Below, in pieces: positions 17,918 to 26,973 of a stretch of 64,000 nucleotides of DNA. The notes under the pieces are model-generated. The model did not search any database and had not been told where the DNA came from. It worked only from the letters and a program-made list of their open reading frames with translations. The DNA lies in the NCBI RefSeq assembly GCF_019303475.1, contig NZ_JABLSI010000018.1:1-64000 (forward strand), read 5' to 3'. Numbering within the stretch: the first letter of the stretch is position 1; every line of letters starts with the position of its first letter. The position numbers were made by a program, and so were the translations under genes. The stretch is from Streptomyces sp. JJ38 (lineage in GTDB: Bacteria; Actinomycetota; Actinomycetes; Streptomycetales; Streptomycetaceae).

Positions 17918-20157
17918 GCGAGGCGCTGTACGGCCGTGCCGTGGGGCAGGGCCGGGTGTACCAGGCGGCCGGGGACCAGCACATCGTCGAGCACCACCAT
18001 CACCACCCCGCCGGGCCGGGCCCGATGCCGGACTCCGTGCGGGTGCCGACGGTGGGGCGCACGCCGCCCGCCCTACGGGACCGGAACGACGTGCGGGCCG
18101 CGTTGCGGGAGGCGGTGGCGCCGGGCGGCTCGGGGGTGCACGTGCTGTTCGGTATGGGTGGGTGCGGGAAGACGAGCATCGCCCACGCGCTCTTCCGGGA
18201 GGTGGAGCGGGAGCAGGCGCGGGACTGCTTCTGGGTGGGCTGTGCGGACCGGATGACCCTGCGTTCCTCCATGCTGGCCGTGGCGGCCGAACTGGGCGTG
18301 CCCGAGGGCATGATCGCGGCAGCGGCCGAGGGGCGGCGCCCGGCGGCGGATCTGGCGTGGGCGGCTCTGGAGGGGGCTTCGCGGCCCTGGCTGCTGGTGC
18401 TGGACAACGCCGACGCCCCGGAGATCCTGGCCGAGGGCGGCTGGCTGCGGGCGGCCCGCCGGGGGACGGTGGTGGTCACGACGCGGCAGGGGACGTCGCC
18501 GGTGTGGGCCGGGGCGGTGCGCCACGCGGTGGGCGCGCTGCCGCTGCCGGACGCCGCGCAGGCGCTGTGCGACCTGGCGCCGGAGGCGGGCGGGCCGGAG
18601 GAGGCGCGGGAGATGGCGCGGCGGCTGGGCTGTCTGCCGCTCGCGCTCAACCTGGCCGGGACGTATCTGGCCCAGCAGGTGCTGGAGCGGTGGACGATGA
18701 GCGAGTACTGCAGTCGGCTGGAGCCTGACCCGACGGGGCTCCTGGACCGGGGCGCGCGGCCCGGGGCGCCGGACGGCCAACTGGCCGGCGGCACGTGGCG
18801 GCTGTCGTTGGACGCCCTGGCCGCCGAAGGCCTGCCAGGCGCGGTGACGCTGCTGCGTCTGCTGGCGTGCTGGGCGGCGGAGCCGCTGCCGTTGCCGCTG
18901 CTCGCGGCGGCGGCCGGGCATCCGGCGACCGCGGGGGTCCGGGTGGAGCCCGCGCTGCGCGGGCTGCTCGACCACTCGCTCGTCGCCCTGGCCACGGCGC
19001 CCGGGGCGGGCTCGGCCGAGCCCGCGCGCTGCGTGCTGGCCCACGGGGTGCTGCTGGACAGCGTGGCGGCGGGCACGCCGCACGGTGAGCGCGCGCGGCT
19101 GCTGACGACGGCGGCCGAGCTGCTGGACGCCGCGTTGCCGGCGGGTGCGGGCAGCGACGGGGATCGGGCGACGACGCGACTGCTGGCCCCGCACGCGGCC
19201 GCGCTCCTGAAGCGGGCCACGGTCCACGCGGAGCCGGCCGAGCCGTCGGGCGAGTCAGCGGGGGAGGCGTCCGGCCGGGCGACGGGCCGGGCGGCCGACG
19301 AGCCGGGCGTCATGGACGCCGCCGAGGTGGTACGGAAGGTCCTCGGGCCCGTGCTGCGCGTCGCCCGGCTCGCCTACCGGGCCGGTGACTGGCCTGCGGC
19401 CCTGGCGCTCGCGGACGCGGCGGCGCGGACGGCGAGACGGGTGCTGGGCGAGCGGGACGCGGTGACGCTGGAGGCGGGGCTCGCCGCCGGGCCCGTGCTG
19501 CTGCGGCTCGGCCGGTACGCCGAGGGCGCGGAACGGCTTGGCCGGGTGCGGCAGGGCTGCGTCGAGGTGTTCGGCCCGGATGATGTCCGCACGCTCGACG
19601 CGGGCTTCGAGCTGCAGCGGCTGCTGCACCGGCTCGGGCGGTGGGACGAGGCCCGCCCGCTGCTGGACGAGGTGCTCGCCGGGCGCGCCCTGCTCCTGGG
19701 TCCGGAGCACACCGACACGCTCAAGGCCCGCTGCGAGCTGCTGGAACTCCGGGCGGCGCAGGGTGATCACGCGGGGGCGGAGGCGGCGGCCGCGGAGCTG
19801 GTGGGGGAGTGCGAGCGGCACCTGGGGGCGGGGCACCTCGTCACCGTCTGGGCCCGGGACGCGTATGCGAAGGAGCTGTTGCGCCAGGGCCGAGCGGAGG
19901 CGGCGGTCGGCCTGCTGCGATCGGCGCTGGCGGGGCAGCGCGCCGGGTACGGAGAGGGACACCCGCTGGTGCTGGGGGTGTCGATCGCGCTGAGTCGGGC
20001 CCTGTACGCGTTCGGTGAGACGTCCGAAGCCGTTGCGCTGGCCCGTGAGGTGGCGGAGGGCCGCGCGGCGATCCTGGGCGAGGACCACCCGGAGACGGCG
20101 GCGGCGCTCGCCTGGCTGGACCTCGCCGCCGACGGGGGTGACGGCGCCATCGGATGA
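17914..20157 (+). CDS. NLR-type STAND ATPase: N-terminal motif, NB-ARC, TPR repeats
   Basis: A 747-aa protein. Residues 11-25 (GQGRVYQAAGDQHIV) repeat the motif at the end of the upstream protein; a run of five His follows. The NB-ARC ATPase domain spans about residues 48-330: Walker A GMGGCGKTS (80-88), Walker B WLLVLDNAD (159-167), the sensor-1 region VVVTTRQG and the GLPLA-like LGCLPLALNLAGTYL. A winged-helix-like part follows, then TPR repeats of kinesin-light-chain type (about 470-740; LGPEHTDTLKARCELLEL, LGEDHPETAAALAWLDL) for sensing. Expected action: trigger bound by the TPRs, ATP-driven oligomerisation, templating of the partner motif. A regulatory (non-immune) STAND role is the alternative. 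Confidence 0.85.
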   Translation: MSEALYGRAVGQGRVYQAAGDQHIVEHHHHHPAGPGPMPDSVRVPTVGRTPPALRDRNDVRAALREAVAPGGSGVHVLFGMGGCGKTSIAHALFREVEREQARDCFWVGCADRMTLRSSMLAVAAELGVPEGMIAAAAEGRRPAADLAWAALEGASRPWLLVLDNADAPEILAEGGWLRAARRGTVVVTTRQGTSPVWAGAVRHAVGALPLPDAAQALCDLAPEAGGPEEAREMARRLGCLPLALNLAGTYLAQQVLERWTMSEYCSRLEPDPTGLLDRGARPGAPDGQLAGGTWRLSLDALAAEGLPGAVTLLRLLACWAAEPLPLPLLAAAAGHPATAGVRVEPALRGLLDHSLVALATAPGAGSAEPARCVLAHGVLLDSVAAGTPHGERARLLTTAAELLDAALPAGAGSDGDRATTRLLAPHAAALLKRATVHAEPAEPSGESAGEASGRATGRAADEPGVMDAAEVVRKVLGPVLRVARLAYRAGDWPAALALADAAARTARRVLGERDAVTLEAGLAAGPVLLRLGRYAEGAERLGRVRQGCVEVFGPDDVRTLDAGFELQRLLHRLGRWDEARPLLDEVLAGRALLLGPEHTDTLKARCELLELRAAQGDHAGAEAAAAELVGECERHLGAGHLVTVWARDAYAKELLRQGRAEAAVGLLRSALAGQRAGYGEGHPLVLGVSIALSRALYAFGETSEAVALAREVAEGRAAILGEDHPETAAALAWLDLAADGGDGAIG

Positions 20158-20183
20158 CGGCCGTCGGCCCGGCTGTCGGGACG

Positions 20184-20480
20184 TCAGGTCACGTCCTTCT
20201 CCTCGGCGGGTTCGAGGATCCGTGTGCGGGGCGGTCCGGTGAGGGAGGAGGACCGTTCCTTGTCCGGCCAGATCTTCGTACGCATGGTGTTGAGGAAGCC
20301 CTCGGCCTGCTCGACGGTCGGGAAGTCGAGGTCGATGACGACGGCGGCCGGGTCGTCGACCGGACGCTGGACGCGGTAGTGCCGGACGCCCGCCTCGCGG
20401 CGCAGCTCGGCGTTGCGGTCGAACTGCCTCTTGAAGAGATCGAAGTCGGTGACCGGCGCCTCGATGTGGAGAGTGGTCAT
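20184..20480 (-). CDS. Small dimeric alpha/beta-barrel-like protein, unknown
   Basis: A 98-aa protein from an ATG with a good RBS (GAGGAGGGCACC-ATG). The pattern TTLHIEAPVTDFDLFKRQFD, then VRHYRVQRPVDDPAAVVIDLDF and VEQAEGFLNTMR resembles stand-alone dimeric ferredoxin-like barrels (antibiotic biosynthesis monooxygenase/EthD-like folds). No catalytic residue can be named. It is followed by a convergent gap with the NLR gene and preceded by the NAD(P)-binding protein gene on the same strand, 71 bases away. Confidence 0.65.
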   Translation of the reverse strand: MTTLHIEAPVTDFDLFKRQFDRNAELRREAGVRHYRVQRPVDDPAAVVIDLDFPTVEQAEGFLNTMRTKIWPDKERSSSLTGPPRTRILEPAEEKDVT

Positions 20481-20551
20481 GGTGCCCTCCTCGGGGAGGC
20501 TTGCACTTTCCATGCTCGTACGGCCGAGGAGGGCTGTCCAACCGCGTCGGC

Positions 20552-21214
20552 TCAGGCCGGCAGGGTGGCGGTGACGGCGGCGGGGACCGGGGTCTCGCCG
20601 CTGACGAGGCCGAGGGTGAGGCCCGCCGTGCGGGGCTCGTCGAGGAGCGCGGCGAGAACGGCGGCCACGTCCTCGCGGGGGACCTCGGAGTGGGTGACGT
20701 CGGCGCCGAGCCGGACGCGCCCGGTGCCGGGCTCGTCGGTGAGGCGGCCGGGGCGCAGGATCGTCCAGTCCAGGTCGGTGCGGGCCCGGATGGCGGCGTC
20801 GGCGGCGCCCTTGGCCCGGAGGTAGGCGGCGAAGACGGGGTCGGTGCCGGGCGGTGGTTCCTCGTCGACGCGCAGGGCGGAGACGACGATGAGGCGGCGG
20901 ACCCCGGCCCGGGCACAGGCCTCGGCGAAGAGTTCGGCGCCCGCGCGGTCCATGGTGTCCTTGCGGGCGGCGCCGCTGCCGGGGCCCGCACCGGCCGCGA
21001 AGACGGCGGCGTCGGCGCCGGCGAGATGACCCGCGACCTCCGAGGCGGTGGCCGACTCCAGGTCGCAGACGACGGGTTCGGCGTGGGCGGCCCGGACGGG
21101 GTCGGCGGCTTCGGGGCGGCGGACCAGGCCGACGGCCTCGTCCCCGCGGGCGGTGAGCAGCCGTTCCAGCTGTACCGCGATCTTTCCGTTTCCTCCTGCG
21201 ATGACTGTACGCAT
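20552..21214 (-). CDS. NAD(P)-binding Rossmann-fold epimerase-like protein
   Basis: A 220-aa atypical short-chain dehydrogenase/epimerase. The nucleotide-binding loop is GGNGKIAVQ (residues 7-15), the second strand gives CDLESATASEVAGHLAGADA, then AVFAAGAG, the Ser strand RLIVVSALRVDEEP, and YLRAKGAADAAIR in place of the usual YxxxK helix (Tyr and Lys four residues apart are kept). The C-terminal part reads DLDWTILRPGRLTDEPGTG and VPREDVAAVLAALL. This is the NmrA/YwnB-like group; substrate unknown. Confidence 0.85.
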   Translation of the reverse strand: MRTVIAGGNGKIAVQLERLLTARGDEAVGLVRRPEAADPVRAAHAEPVVCDLESATASEVAGHLAGADAAVFAAGAGPGSGAARKDTMDRAGAELFAEACARAGVRRLIVVSALRVDEEPPPGTDPVFAAYLRAKGAADAAIRARTDLDWTILRPGRLTDEPGTGRVRLGADVTHSEVPREDVAAVLAALLDEPRTAGLTLGLVSGETPVPAAVTATLPA

Positions 21215-21261
21215 GGTCCCGACCGTACGGCACCGGGATGTCGGAGGGGTCAGCGCAGGCG

Positions 21262-22551
21262 TCAACCCTGGGCCTGGCGCGGGAGATCGAGGCCGTTGGC
21301 GTCGGCGGCGTCGCAGAACTCCCGTACCGCGCTGGTGCGGGCCACCACGCGCCCCCGGTGCACGACGACGCGGCTGTACCCGAGCGACAGCACACCCGAG
21401 ACGGTCTGGCCCCGGACGGCGAGCAGCTCGGCCGGGAAACCCGCCTCGACCCGAACCGGGGGAAGCCCGAGGGTGTGCCGGGCGGCGGCGCTGACGGCGG
21501 CGTAGGCGGTGTCGGGGTCGGCCTCGGCGGCGGAGGCGAGCAGGAAGGCGGCCTCGAGGGGGTCGCCGCGGCCGACGGGGTTGGCGGTGTCGCGCAGGGC
21601 GCCGCTGCCCGCCGCGACGTGGACGCCCGCCGCGCGCAGCAGCCGCAGCGGCGCCCAGCCCGCCTTGCCGGGGCCCGGGTTGCCGGGTTGGCCGGATGGG
21701 CCGGAGCCGCCCTCGTACGCGCAGCCGCCCTGGGGCAGGGTGACGACTCCGACCCCGGAGGCGGCGAGCCGTTCGGCGAGCTGTCGGGCGACGTCCTGCG
21801 GCAGTCGGGCGAGCCCGCGGCAGGGGCCGATGGTGACGCGGGGCCGCAGCCCGCCGGCCATGGTGGCGAGCCGGGCGAGGCGGACGGGCTCGGGGGCGCC
21901 GGTGTGGAGGTCGACGGGCCGGCCGTGTTCGGCGGCGAGTTCGAGCACGGCCTCGGTGTGCCCGGCGGGGTCGGGGTCGAGGTCGGGGCAGCCTCCGACG
22001 ACGTCCACGCCCATGCGGACGGCGTCCCGCAGGAGGGCGAGCCCGTCGGCGCCGGCCATGCCGGTGAGGAGTCCGGGGACGGCGACGACGCTGAGCTCGG
22101 TCAGGCCGCGCAGGGCGCGCCGGGCGCCGAGGACGGCCTGTAGGGGCCCGAGCCCGGTGACGTCGCCGACGCGTACGTGGGTGCGGATGGCGGTGGCTCC
22201 GTGGCCGAGCTGGAGGAGGGCGGCCTGTGTGGTGCGCCGCTGGACGTCGCCGGGGTCCTGGGAGGGCGGGCCGGAGGCGTCGGCGGTGAGCGCGTTGTCG
22301 TGGTGGGCGTGAGGCTCGGCGGGGGCGGGGAGGAGGAGGTACCCGGTGAGGTCGACGCGGGTGCCCCGGTCGCGGGGGACGGTGTCGGCGAGGCTGCCCG
22401 CGGTGCCGACGGCCTGGATGTGGCCGTCGGTGATGCGGACGTCGACGGTGCGCCCGTCGGCGAGGCGGGCACCGCTGAGGAGGAGGGTGGCGCCGTCGTG
22501 GTCGGTGCCGGTGCGGCCCTCGTCGGGCCCCTGAGGCTGGCTGTCCGGCAT
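21262..22551 (-). CDS. Amidohydrolase superfamily protein with altered metal site
   Basis: A 429-aa protein of the cytosine-deaminase-like amidohydrolase group. The small beta-sandwich domain (residues about 23-70 and the C terminus) is present. The first metal motif is EPHAHHDNAL and the next His is kept in PVDLHTGAPEP. Where relatives have a Ser-His pair it reads VTIGPCRGLARLP, and where the catalytic Asp is expected (GSDxxRD) it reads GSGALRDTANPVGRGD. So two metal/catalytic positions look lost, and activity may be absent or changed. ATG at 22551. Comparison with the family is from memory. Confidence 0.75.
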   Translation of the reverse strand: MPDSQPQGPDEGRTGTDHDGATLLLSGARLADGRTVDVRITDGHIQAVGTAGSLADTVPRDRGTRVDLTGYLLLPAPAEPHAHHDNALTADASGPPSQDPGDVQRRTTQAALLQLGHGATAIRTHVRVGDVTGLGPLQAVLGARRALRGLTELSVVAVPGLLTGMAGADGLALLRDAVRMGVDVVGGCPDLDPDPAGHTEAVLELAAEHGRPVDLHTGAPEPVRLARLATMAGGLRPRVTIGPCRGLARLPQDVARQLAERLAASGVGVVTLPQGGCAYEGGSGPSGQPGNPGPGKAGWAPLRLLRAAGVHVAAGSGALRDTANPVGRGDPLEAAFLLASAAEADPDTAYAAVSAAARHTLGLPPVRVEAGFPAELLAVRGQTVSGVLSLGYSRVVVHRGRVVARTSAVREFCDAADANGLDLPRQAQG

Positions 22552-23051
22552 CGGGCTCCCACTCGGTGACGCCCCGGCGGGGTGCGGGGCGGGGCGTGTG
22601 TGGACGTGGAACGTGTGGCCCTGGCTCCCGGCGGGCCGGGGCCTGCAGACTGGAGACGTGCAAGATCCATCCGAGCGTAGGACGCGCTCGCGGACGATGC
22701 TGCCCAGTCGCGGCCTGTCGGGATAAGTCGTACCGGCGGTGGCGGGCCACCCGACGGCCGCCCGCCGGAATCGGCGGGGTCGCGCGGAGGAGCGCGGCCG
22801 GGGCCCGCCCGGCGGGCGCTGAACGGGGAGGACGCCGAACGGTGGGGCCTGAGGACGCAGAGGACGCCGACCCGGGGGGAGAGCGAACCGGGAGGACGTC
22901 GGCTGGGCGGCGCGGGGGCGTGCGCGGCGGAGCGCGGGATCGCGCGCGACGTCGCACGTCGGGCGGCGCGCCGGGCGGCGCGCGAGGGCGCCTCACGCCC
23001 GCGATACGGATTTCACCTTCGGCGGCGGACCGTGTAGTGTCTTCATCGCTC
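22552..23051. other. 500-base intergenic region before the tRNA-Thr/Met cluster
   Basis: Very GC-rich DNA with no supported gene: the long open frames here show no start site, RBS or domain. The only clear signal is the tRNA promoter at its right end (23011-23040). Confidence 0.5.
23011..23040 (+). promoter_or_regulatory. Promoter of tRNA-Thr/tRNA-Met/rpmG
   Basis: TTTCAC (23011-23016), 18-base spacer, TAGTGT (23035-23040), a SigA/HrdB-type arrangement. Transcription would start about six bases before the tRNA-Thr gene. Confidence 0.6.
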
Positions 23052-23124
23052 GCCCCAATAGCTCAGTCGGCAGAGCGTCTCCATGGTAAGGAGAAGGTCA
23101 ACGGTTCGATTCCGTTTTGGGGCT
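23052..23124 (+). tRNA. tRNA-Thr (GGT)
   Basis: 73 bases. The acceptor GCCCCAA pairs with TTGGGGC; D arm GCTC...GAGC; anticodon stem TCTCC/GGAGA with loop ATGGTAA gives GGT; the T loop is GTTCGATTC. Discriminator T; no encoded CCA. Confidence 0.95.
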
Positions 23125-23171
23125 CTGATGTGGAAGGCCGTCCGCCAGCGGTGGAGGGCCGGTCACATCGT

Positions 23172-23244
23172 GGCGGCGTAGCTCAGTCGGTAGAGCAAAC
23201 GGCTCATAATCGTTGTGTCACCGGTTCAAGTCCGGTCGCCGCTA
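23172..23244 (+). tRNA. tRNA-Met (CAT), elongator
   Basis: 73 bases. The acceptor GGCGGCG pairs with CGCCGCT (one G-U), the anticodon loop CTCATAA gives CAT, the T arm is CCGG-TTCAAGT-CCGG. A fully paired first position and the lack of three G-C pairs before the loop argue for the elongator, not the initiator. 47 bases after tRNA-Thr, 92 before rpmG. Confidence 0.93.
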
Positions 23245-23336
23245 CTAATCCCAGTAGCCGATTGTGGGGTCGGTCCTTCGATCGGCTACTCTTTCTGCGT
23301 TAAACACCTATTCGTTCGCGTCAAGGAGCACTCAAC

Positions 23337-23501
23337 GTGGCTGCCACCGACGTCCGCCCGAAGATCACGCTGGCCTGCGTGGAGTGCAAGGAGCGGAACT
23401 ACATCACCAAGAAGAACCGGCGTAACAACCCGGACCGTCTTGAGATGAAGAAGCACTGCCCGCGCTGCAACTCGCACACCGCGCACCGCGAGACGCGCTG
23501 A
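23337..23501 (+). CDS. rpmG: 50S ribosomal protein L33, zinc-ribbon (C+) form
   Basis: A 54-aa ribosomal protein, GTG start with RBS AAGGAG ten bases upstream. The sequence opens [20 protein letters not shown] and has two Cys pairs, C-V-E-C and C-P-R-C, so it is the zinc-binding paralogue used under zinc sufficiency. The match to Streptomyces L33 is close end to end. It follows two tRNA genes, as in S. coelicolor, and is closed by a strong terminator. Confidence 0.95.
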
Positions 23502-23526
23502 CCGCAGGGTTGATCAAGGTTCGTCA

Positions 23527-23560
23527 CTGAGGCCGCCCCCTTTCCCGGGGGCGGCCTCAG
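23527..23560 (+). terminator. Intrinsic terminator after rpmG
   Basis: A perfect 14-bp stem, CTGAGGCCGCCCCC / GGGGGCGGCCTCAG, with loop TTTCCC, 26 bases after the rpmG stop. Confidence 0.88.
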
Positions 23561-23658
23561 GGCGTTTCGGGGTCGGGGGAGACCAACGCCACAGCGGCGG
23601 TGCGCCCGGCCCCGTGAGGTGTACGGACAGACCAGATCCCAGCAGGAGGTAGCGGGCC

Positions 23659-24114
23659 ATGGCCCTCGACCAGTCGTTCGTCGGGCGGAGTTACCCGCCC
23701 ACCGCGCCCTACGAGGTCGGCCGCGAGAAGATCCGGGAGTTCGCGGAGGCCATCGGCGACGCGAACCCGGCGTACACGGACCAGGAGGCGGCGAAGGCCC
23801 TCGGCCACGAGGATGTGATCGCCCCGCCCACCTTCGTGTTCAGTATCACCTTCCGCGCCGCCGGGCAGGTCGTGCAGGACCCGGAGCTGGGGCTGGACTA
23901 CAGCCGCGTCGTGCACGGCGACCAGCGTTTCGTCTACACCCGCCCGGTGCGGGCCGGCGACCGGTTGACGGTGACGTCGACCGTCGAGGCCGTCAAGTCC
24001 ATGGCGGGCAACGACATCCTGGACATCCGTGGTGAGGTGCACGACGCGCTGGGCGAGCACGTCGTGACCGCCTTCACCAAGCTGGTGGCCCGCGCGGCGG
24101 AGGAGAAGAGCTGA
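23659..24114 (+). CDS. MaoC/FAS1-type dehydratase, HadA-like subunit (UPF0336)
   Basis: A 151-aa hot-dog-fold protein opening ALDQSFVGRSYPPTAPYEVG, with GDANPAYTDQEAAKALGHEDVIAPPTF as the dehydratase region (the catalytic His position is not in its usual D-x5-H form) and FVYTRPVRAGDRLTV later. In mycobacteria the HadA subunit pairs with a catalytic HadB to dehydrate 3-hydroxyacyl-ACP; here the next gene, two bases downstream, is the HadB-like partner. The Streptomyces substrate is unknown. RBS AGGAGGT precedes the ATG. Confidence 0.87.
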   Translation: MALDQSFVGRSYPPTAPYEVGREKIREFAEAIGDANPAYTDQEAAKALGHEDVIAPPTFVFSITFRAAGQVVQDPELGLDYSRVVHGDQRFVYTRPVRAGDRLTVTSTVEAVKSMAGNDILDIRGEVHDALGEHVVTAFTKLVARAAEEKS

Positions 24115-24115
24115 G

Positions 24116-24550
24116 ATGACCGCCACGATCGCCTACGCGGACGTCGAGCCCGGCACCGAGCTGCCCGCGCAGACGTTCCCCGTCACCCGCGAGACCCTGG
24201 TGCGGTATGCCGGGGCCTCGGGGGACTTCAACCCGATTCACTGGAACGAGCGCTTCGCCCGTGAGGTCGGCCTGCCCGACGTCATCGCGCACGGCATGTT
24301 CACCATGGCCTCCGCCGTCCGTGTCGTCACCGACTGGGTCGGTGACCCGAGCGCCGTCGTCGAGTACGGGGTGCGCTTCACCAAGCCCGTCGTCGTCCCG
24401 GACGACGGGAAGGGCGCCGTGATCGAGGTCTCGGCGAAGGTCGCGGCCAAGCTGGACGACGAGGCCCGCACCGTCCGGGTGGACCTCACGGCCACCAGCG
24501 CGGGGCAGAAGGTGCTGGGCATGTCCCGCGCCGTCGTCCGCCTCGCCTGA
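24116..24550 (+). CDS. MaoC family dehydratase, HadB-like catalytic subunit
   Basis: A 144-aa hot-dog protein with the complete R-hydratase motif, GDFNPIHWNERFAREVGLPD and then VIAHGMFTMA: catalytic Asp and His as D-x4-H, Ser/Gly-rich oxyanion loop. It starts one base after the stop of the HadA-like gene, so the two form a heterodimer-type operon for (3R)-hydroxyacyl-thioester dehydration. In Streptomyces the pair always precedes murB; no pathway is assigned. Confidence 0.9.
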   Translation: MTATIAYADVEPGTELPAQTFPVTRETLVRYAGASGDFNPIHWNERFAREVGLPDVIAHGMFTMASAVRVVTDWVGDPSAVVEYGVRFTKPVVVPDDGKGAVIEVSAKVAAKLDDEARTVRVDLTATSAGQKVLGMSRAVVRLA

Positions 24551-24621
24551 CGCTCGCCGGCCTCCCCCGGCCCCCGTTCCCCGGTAACCGCTCGCCCGGC
24601 GTCTCCGTCGGGCCCGCCCCT

Positions 24622-24634
24622 TACGCTGGTGCCC
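24622..24634 (+). promoter_or_regulatory. -10 element of a probable leaderless murB transcript
   Basis: TACGCT at 24622-24627 is seven bases from the GTG at 24635, and no Shine-Dalgarno sequence lies between them. This is the typical Streptomyces layout in which transcription starts at the start codon. Confidence 0.6.
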
Positions 24635-25690
<1,056 letters not shown>

Positions 25691-25769
25691 CCGGGACGCG
25701 CGCCCCCGAGGCGCCCCTCCGAGGCGCACCGAGACGCCGCGAGAGACCGTGAGACACCGCGACGTGCGG

Positions 25770-26789
25770 TCAGGCCGTCAGCCAGGCGTCGATGTCCGCC
25801 AGCAGGGCCTTGCGCACCTCCGGCGGGGCCACCGAGCCGCGCACCGACTGCCGGGCCAGCTCGGCCAGCTCCACATCCGAGAAGCCGTGGTGCTCGCGGG
25901 CCAGCTCGTACTGGGCGGCCAGCCGGGAGCCGAACAGCAGCGGATCGTCGGCGCCCAGCGCCATCGGCACCCCCGCGTCCCACAGCACCCGCAGCGGGAC
26001 GTCCGCGGGCTTGTCGTAGACGCCCAGCGCCACGTTCGAGGCGGGGCAGACCTCGCAGGTCACGCCAGCGTCGGCGAGCCGGGCCAGCAGCCCCGGGTCC
26101 TCCGCGGCCCGCACCCCGTGCCCCACGCGACGCGCGGCCAGGTCGTCCAGGCAGTCCCGCACGCTGCTGGGGCCGGTCAGTTCGCCGCCGTGCGGCGCGG
26201 CGAGCAGCCCGCCGTCGCGGGCGATGGCGAACGCCCGGTCGAAGTCGCGCGCGAAGCCGCGCCGCTCGTCGTTGGAGAGCCCGAAGCCGACGACGCCCCG
26301 GTCCCGGTAGCGCACCGCGAGCCGGGCCAGGGTGCGGGCGTCCAGCGGGTGCTTCATGCGGTTGGCGGCCACGAGGACCCGGATGGACAGGCCCGTGTGG
26401 CGCTGGGCGGCCTCGACGGCGTCCAGGATGATCTCCAGCGCGGGGATCAGCCCGCCCAGCCGCGGCGCGTAGGAGGTCGGGTCCACCTGGATCTCCAGCC
26501 ACCGCGAACCGTCCCGCAGATCCTCCTCCGCCGTCTCGCGGACCAGCCGGTGGATGTCCTCGGGCTCGCGCAGGCAGGAGCGCGCGATGTCGTAGAGCCG
26601 CTGGAAGCGGAACCAGCCGCGCTCGTCCGTGGCCCGCAGCTTGGGGGGCTCTCCGCCGCGCAGCGCGTCCGGCAGGTGGACGCCGTACTTGTCGGCCAGC
26701 TCCAGCAGTGTGCCGGGCCGCATCGAGCCGGTGAAGTGCAGGTGCAGGTGGGCCTTGGGGAGCTGCCGGACATCACGTGCGCGTTCCAT
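25770..26789 (-). CDS. add: Adenosine deaminase
   Basis: Zinc hydrolase converting adenosine to inosine in purine salvage, 339 aa. Motifs: KAHLHLHFTGS (H-x-H metal ligands, residues about 13-23), APHGGELTGP (His and catalytic Glu), RVGHGVRAAED (catalytic His), CPASNVALG and GADDPLLFGS (two Asp). All catalytic residues are kept. The variant HLHFTGS instead of HLDG is typical of one Streptomyces paralogue group, so a related substrate cannot be excluded. It is downstream of aspC, separated by a terminator. Confidence 0.9.
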   Translation of the reverse strand: MERARDVRQLPKAHLHLHFTGSMRPGTLLELADKYGVHLPDALRGGEPPKLRATDERGWFRFQRLYDIARSCLREPEDIHRLVRETAEEDLRDGSRWLEIQVDPTSYAPRLGGLIPALEIILDAVEAAQRHTGLSIRVLVAANRMKHPLDARTLARLAVRYRDRGVVGFGLSNDERRGFARDFDRAFAIARDGGLLAAPHGGELTGPSSVRDCLDDLAARRVGHGVRAAEDPGLLARLADAGVTCEVCPASNVALGVYDKPADVPLRVLWDAGVPMALGADDPLLFGSRLAAQYELAREHHGFSDVELAELARQSVRGSVAPPEVRKALLADIDAWLTA

Positions 26790-26899
26790 CCCAAGATCCT
26801 GCCGCAGACCACCGGAGTCGGGAAGCGGCTTTCCGCAATTCCGGGACCCCCGCGAACAGACGTCCACGCGCCGGCCCCGCCCACGGGGGCCCACACGCG

Positions 26900-26934
26900 C
26901 CGGACCCCCGTCCGCGGTCGGAACGGGGGTCCGG
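26900..26934 (-). terminator. Intrinsic terminator between aspC and add
   Basis: A perfect 12-bp stem CCGGACCCCCGT / ACGGGGGTCCGG with an 11-base loop, 39 bases after the aspC stop on the minus strand. Confidence 0.8.
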
Positions 26935-26973
26935 AGGAGAGCGGTCGCGGGCGGCCGCGCGCCGCCCGTGGGC

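Noticed and set aside
17992-18006. Run of five His near the start of the NLR protein, looking like an affinity tag
   Set aside because: The surrounding sequence is native (high GC, in frame), so it is a natural low-complexity stretch.
22566-23303. Plus-strand open frame over the tRNA-Thr and tRNA-Met genes
   Set aside because: It would read through two tRNA genes, is Arg/Gly-rich and has no RBS or domain.
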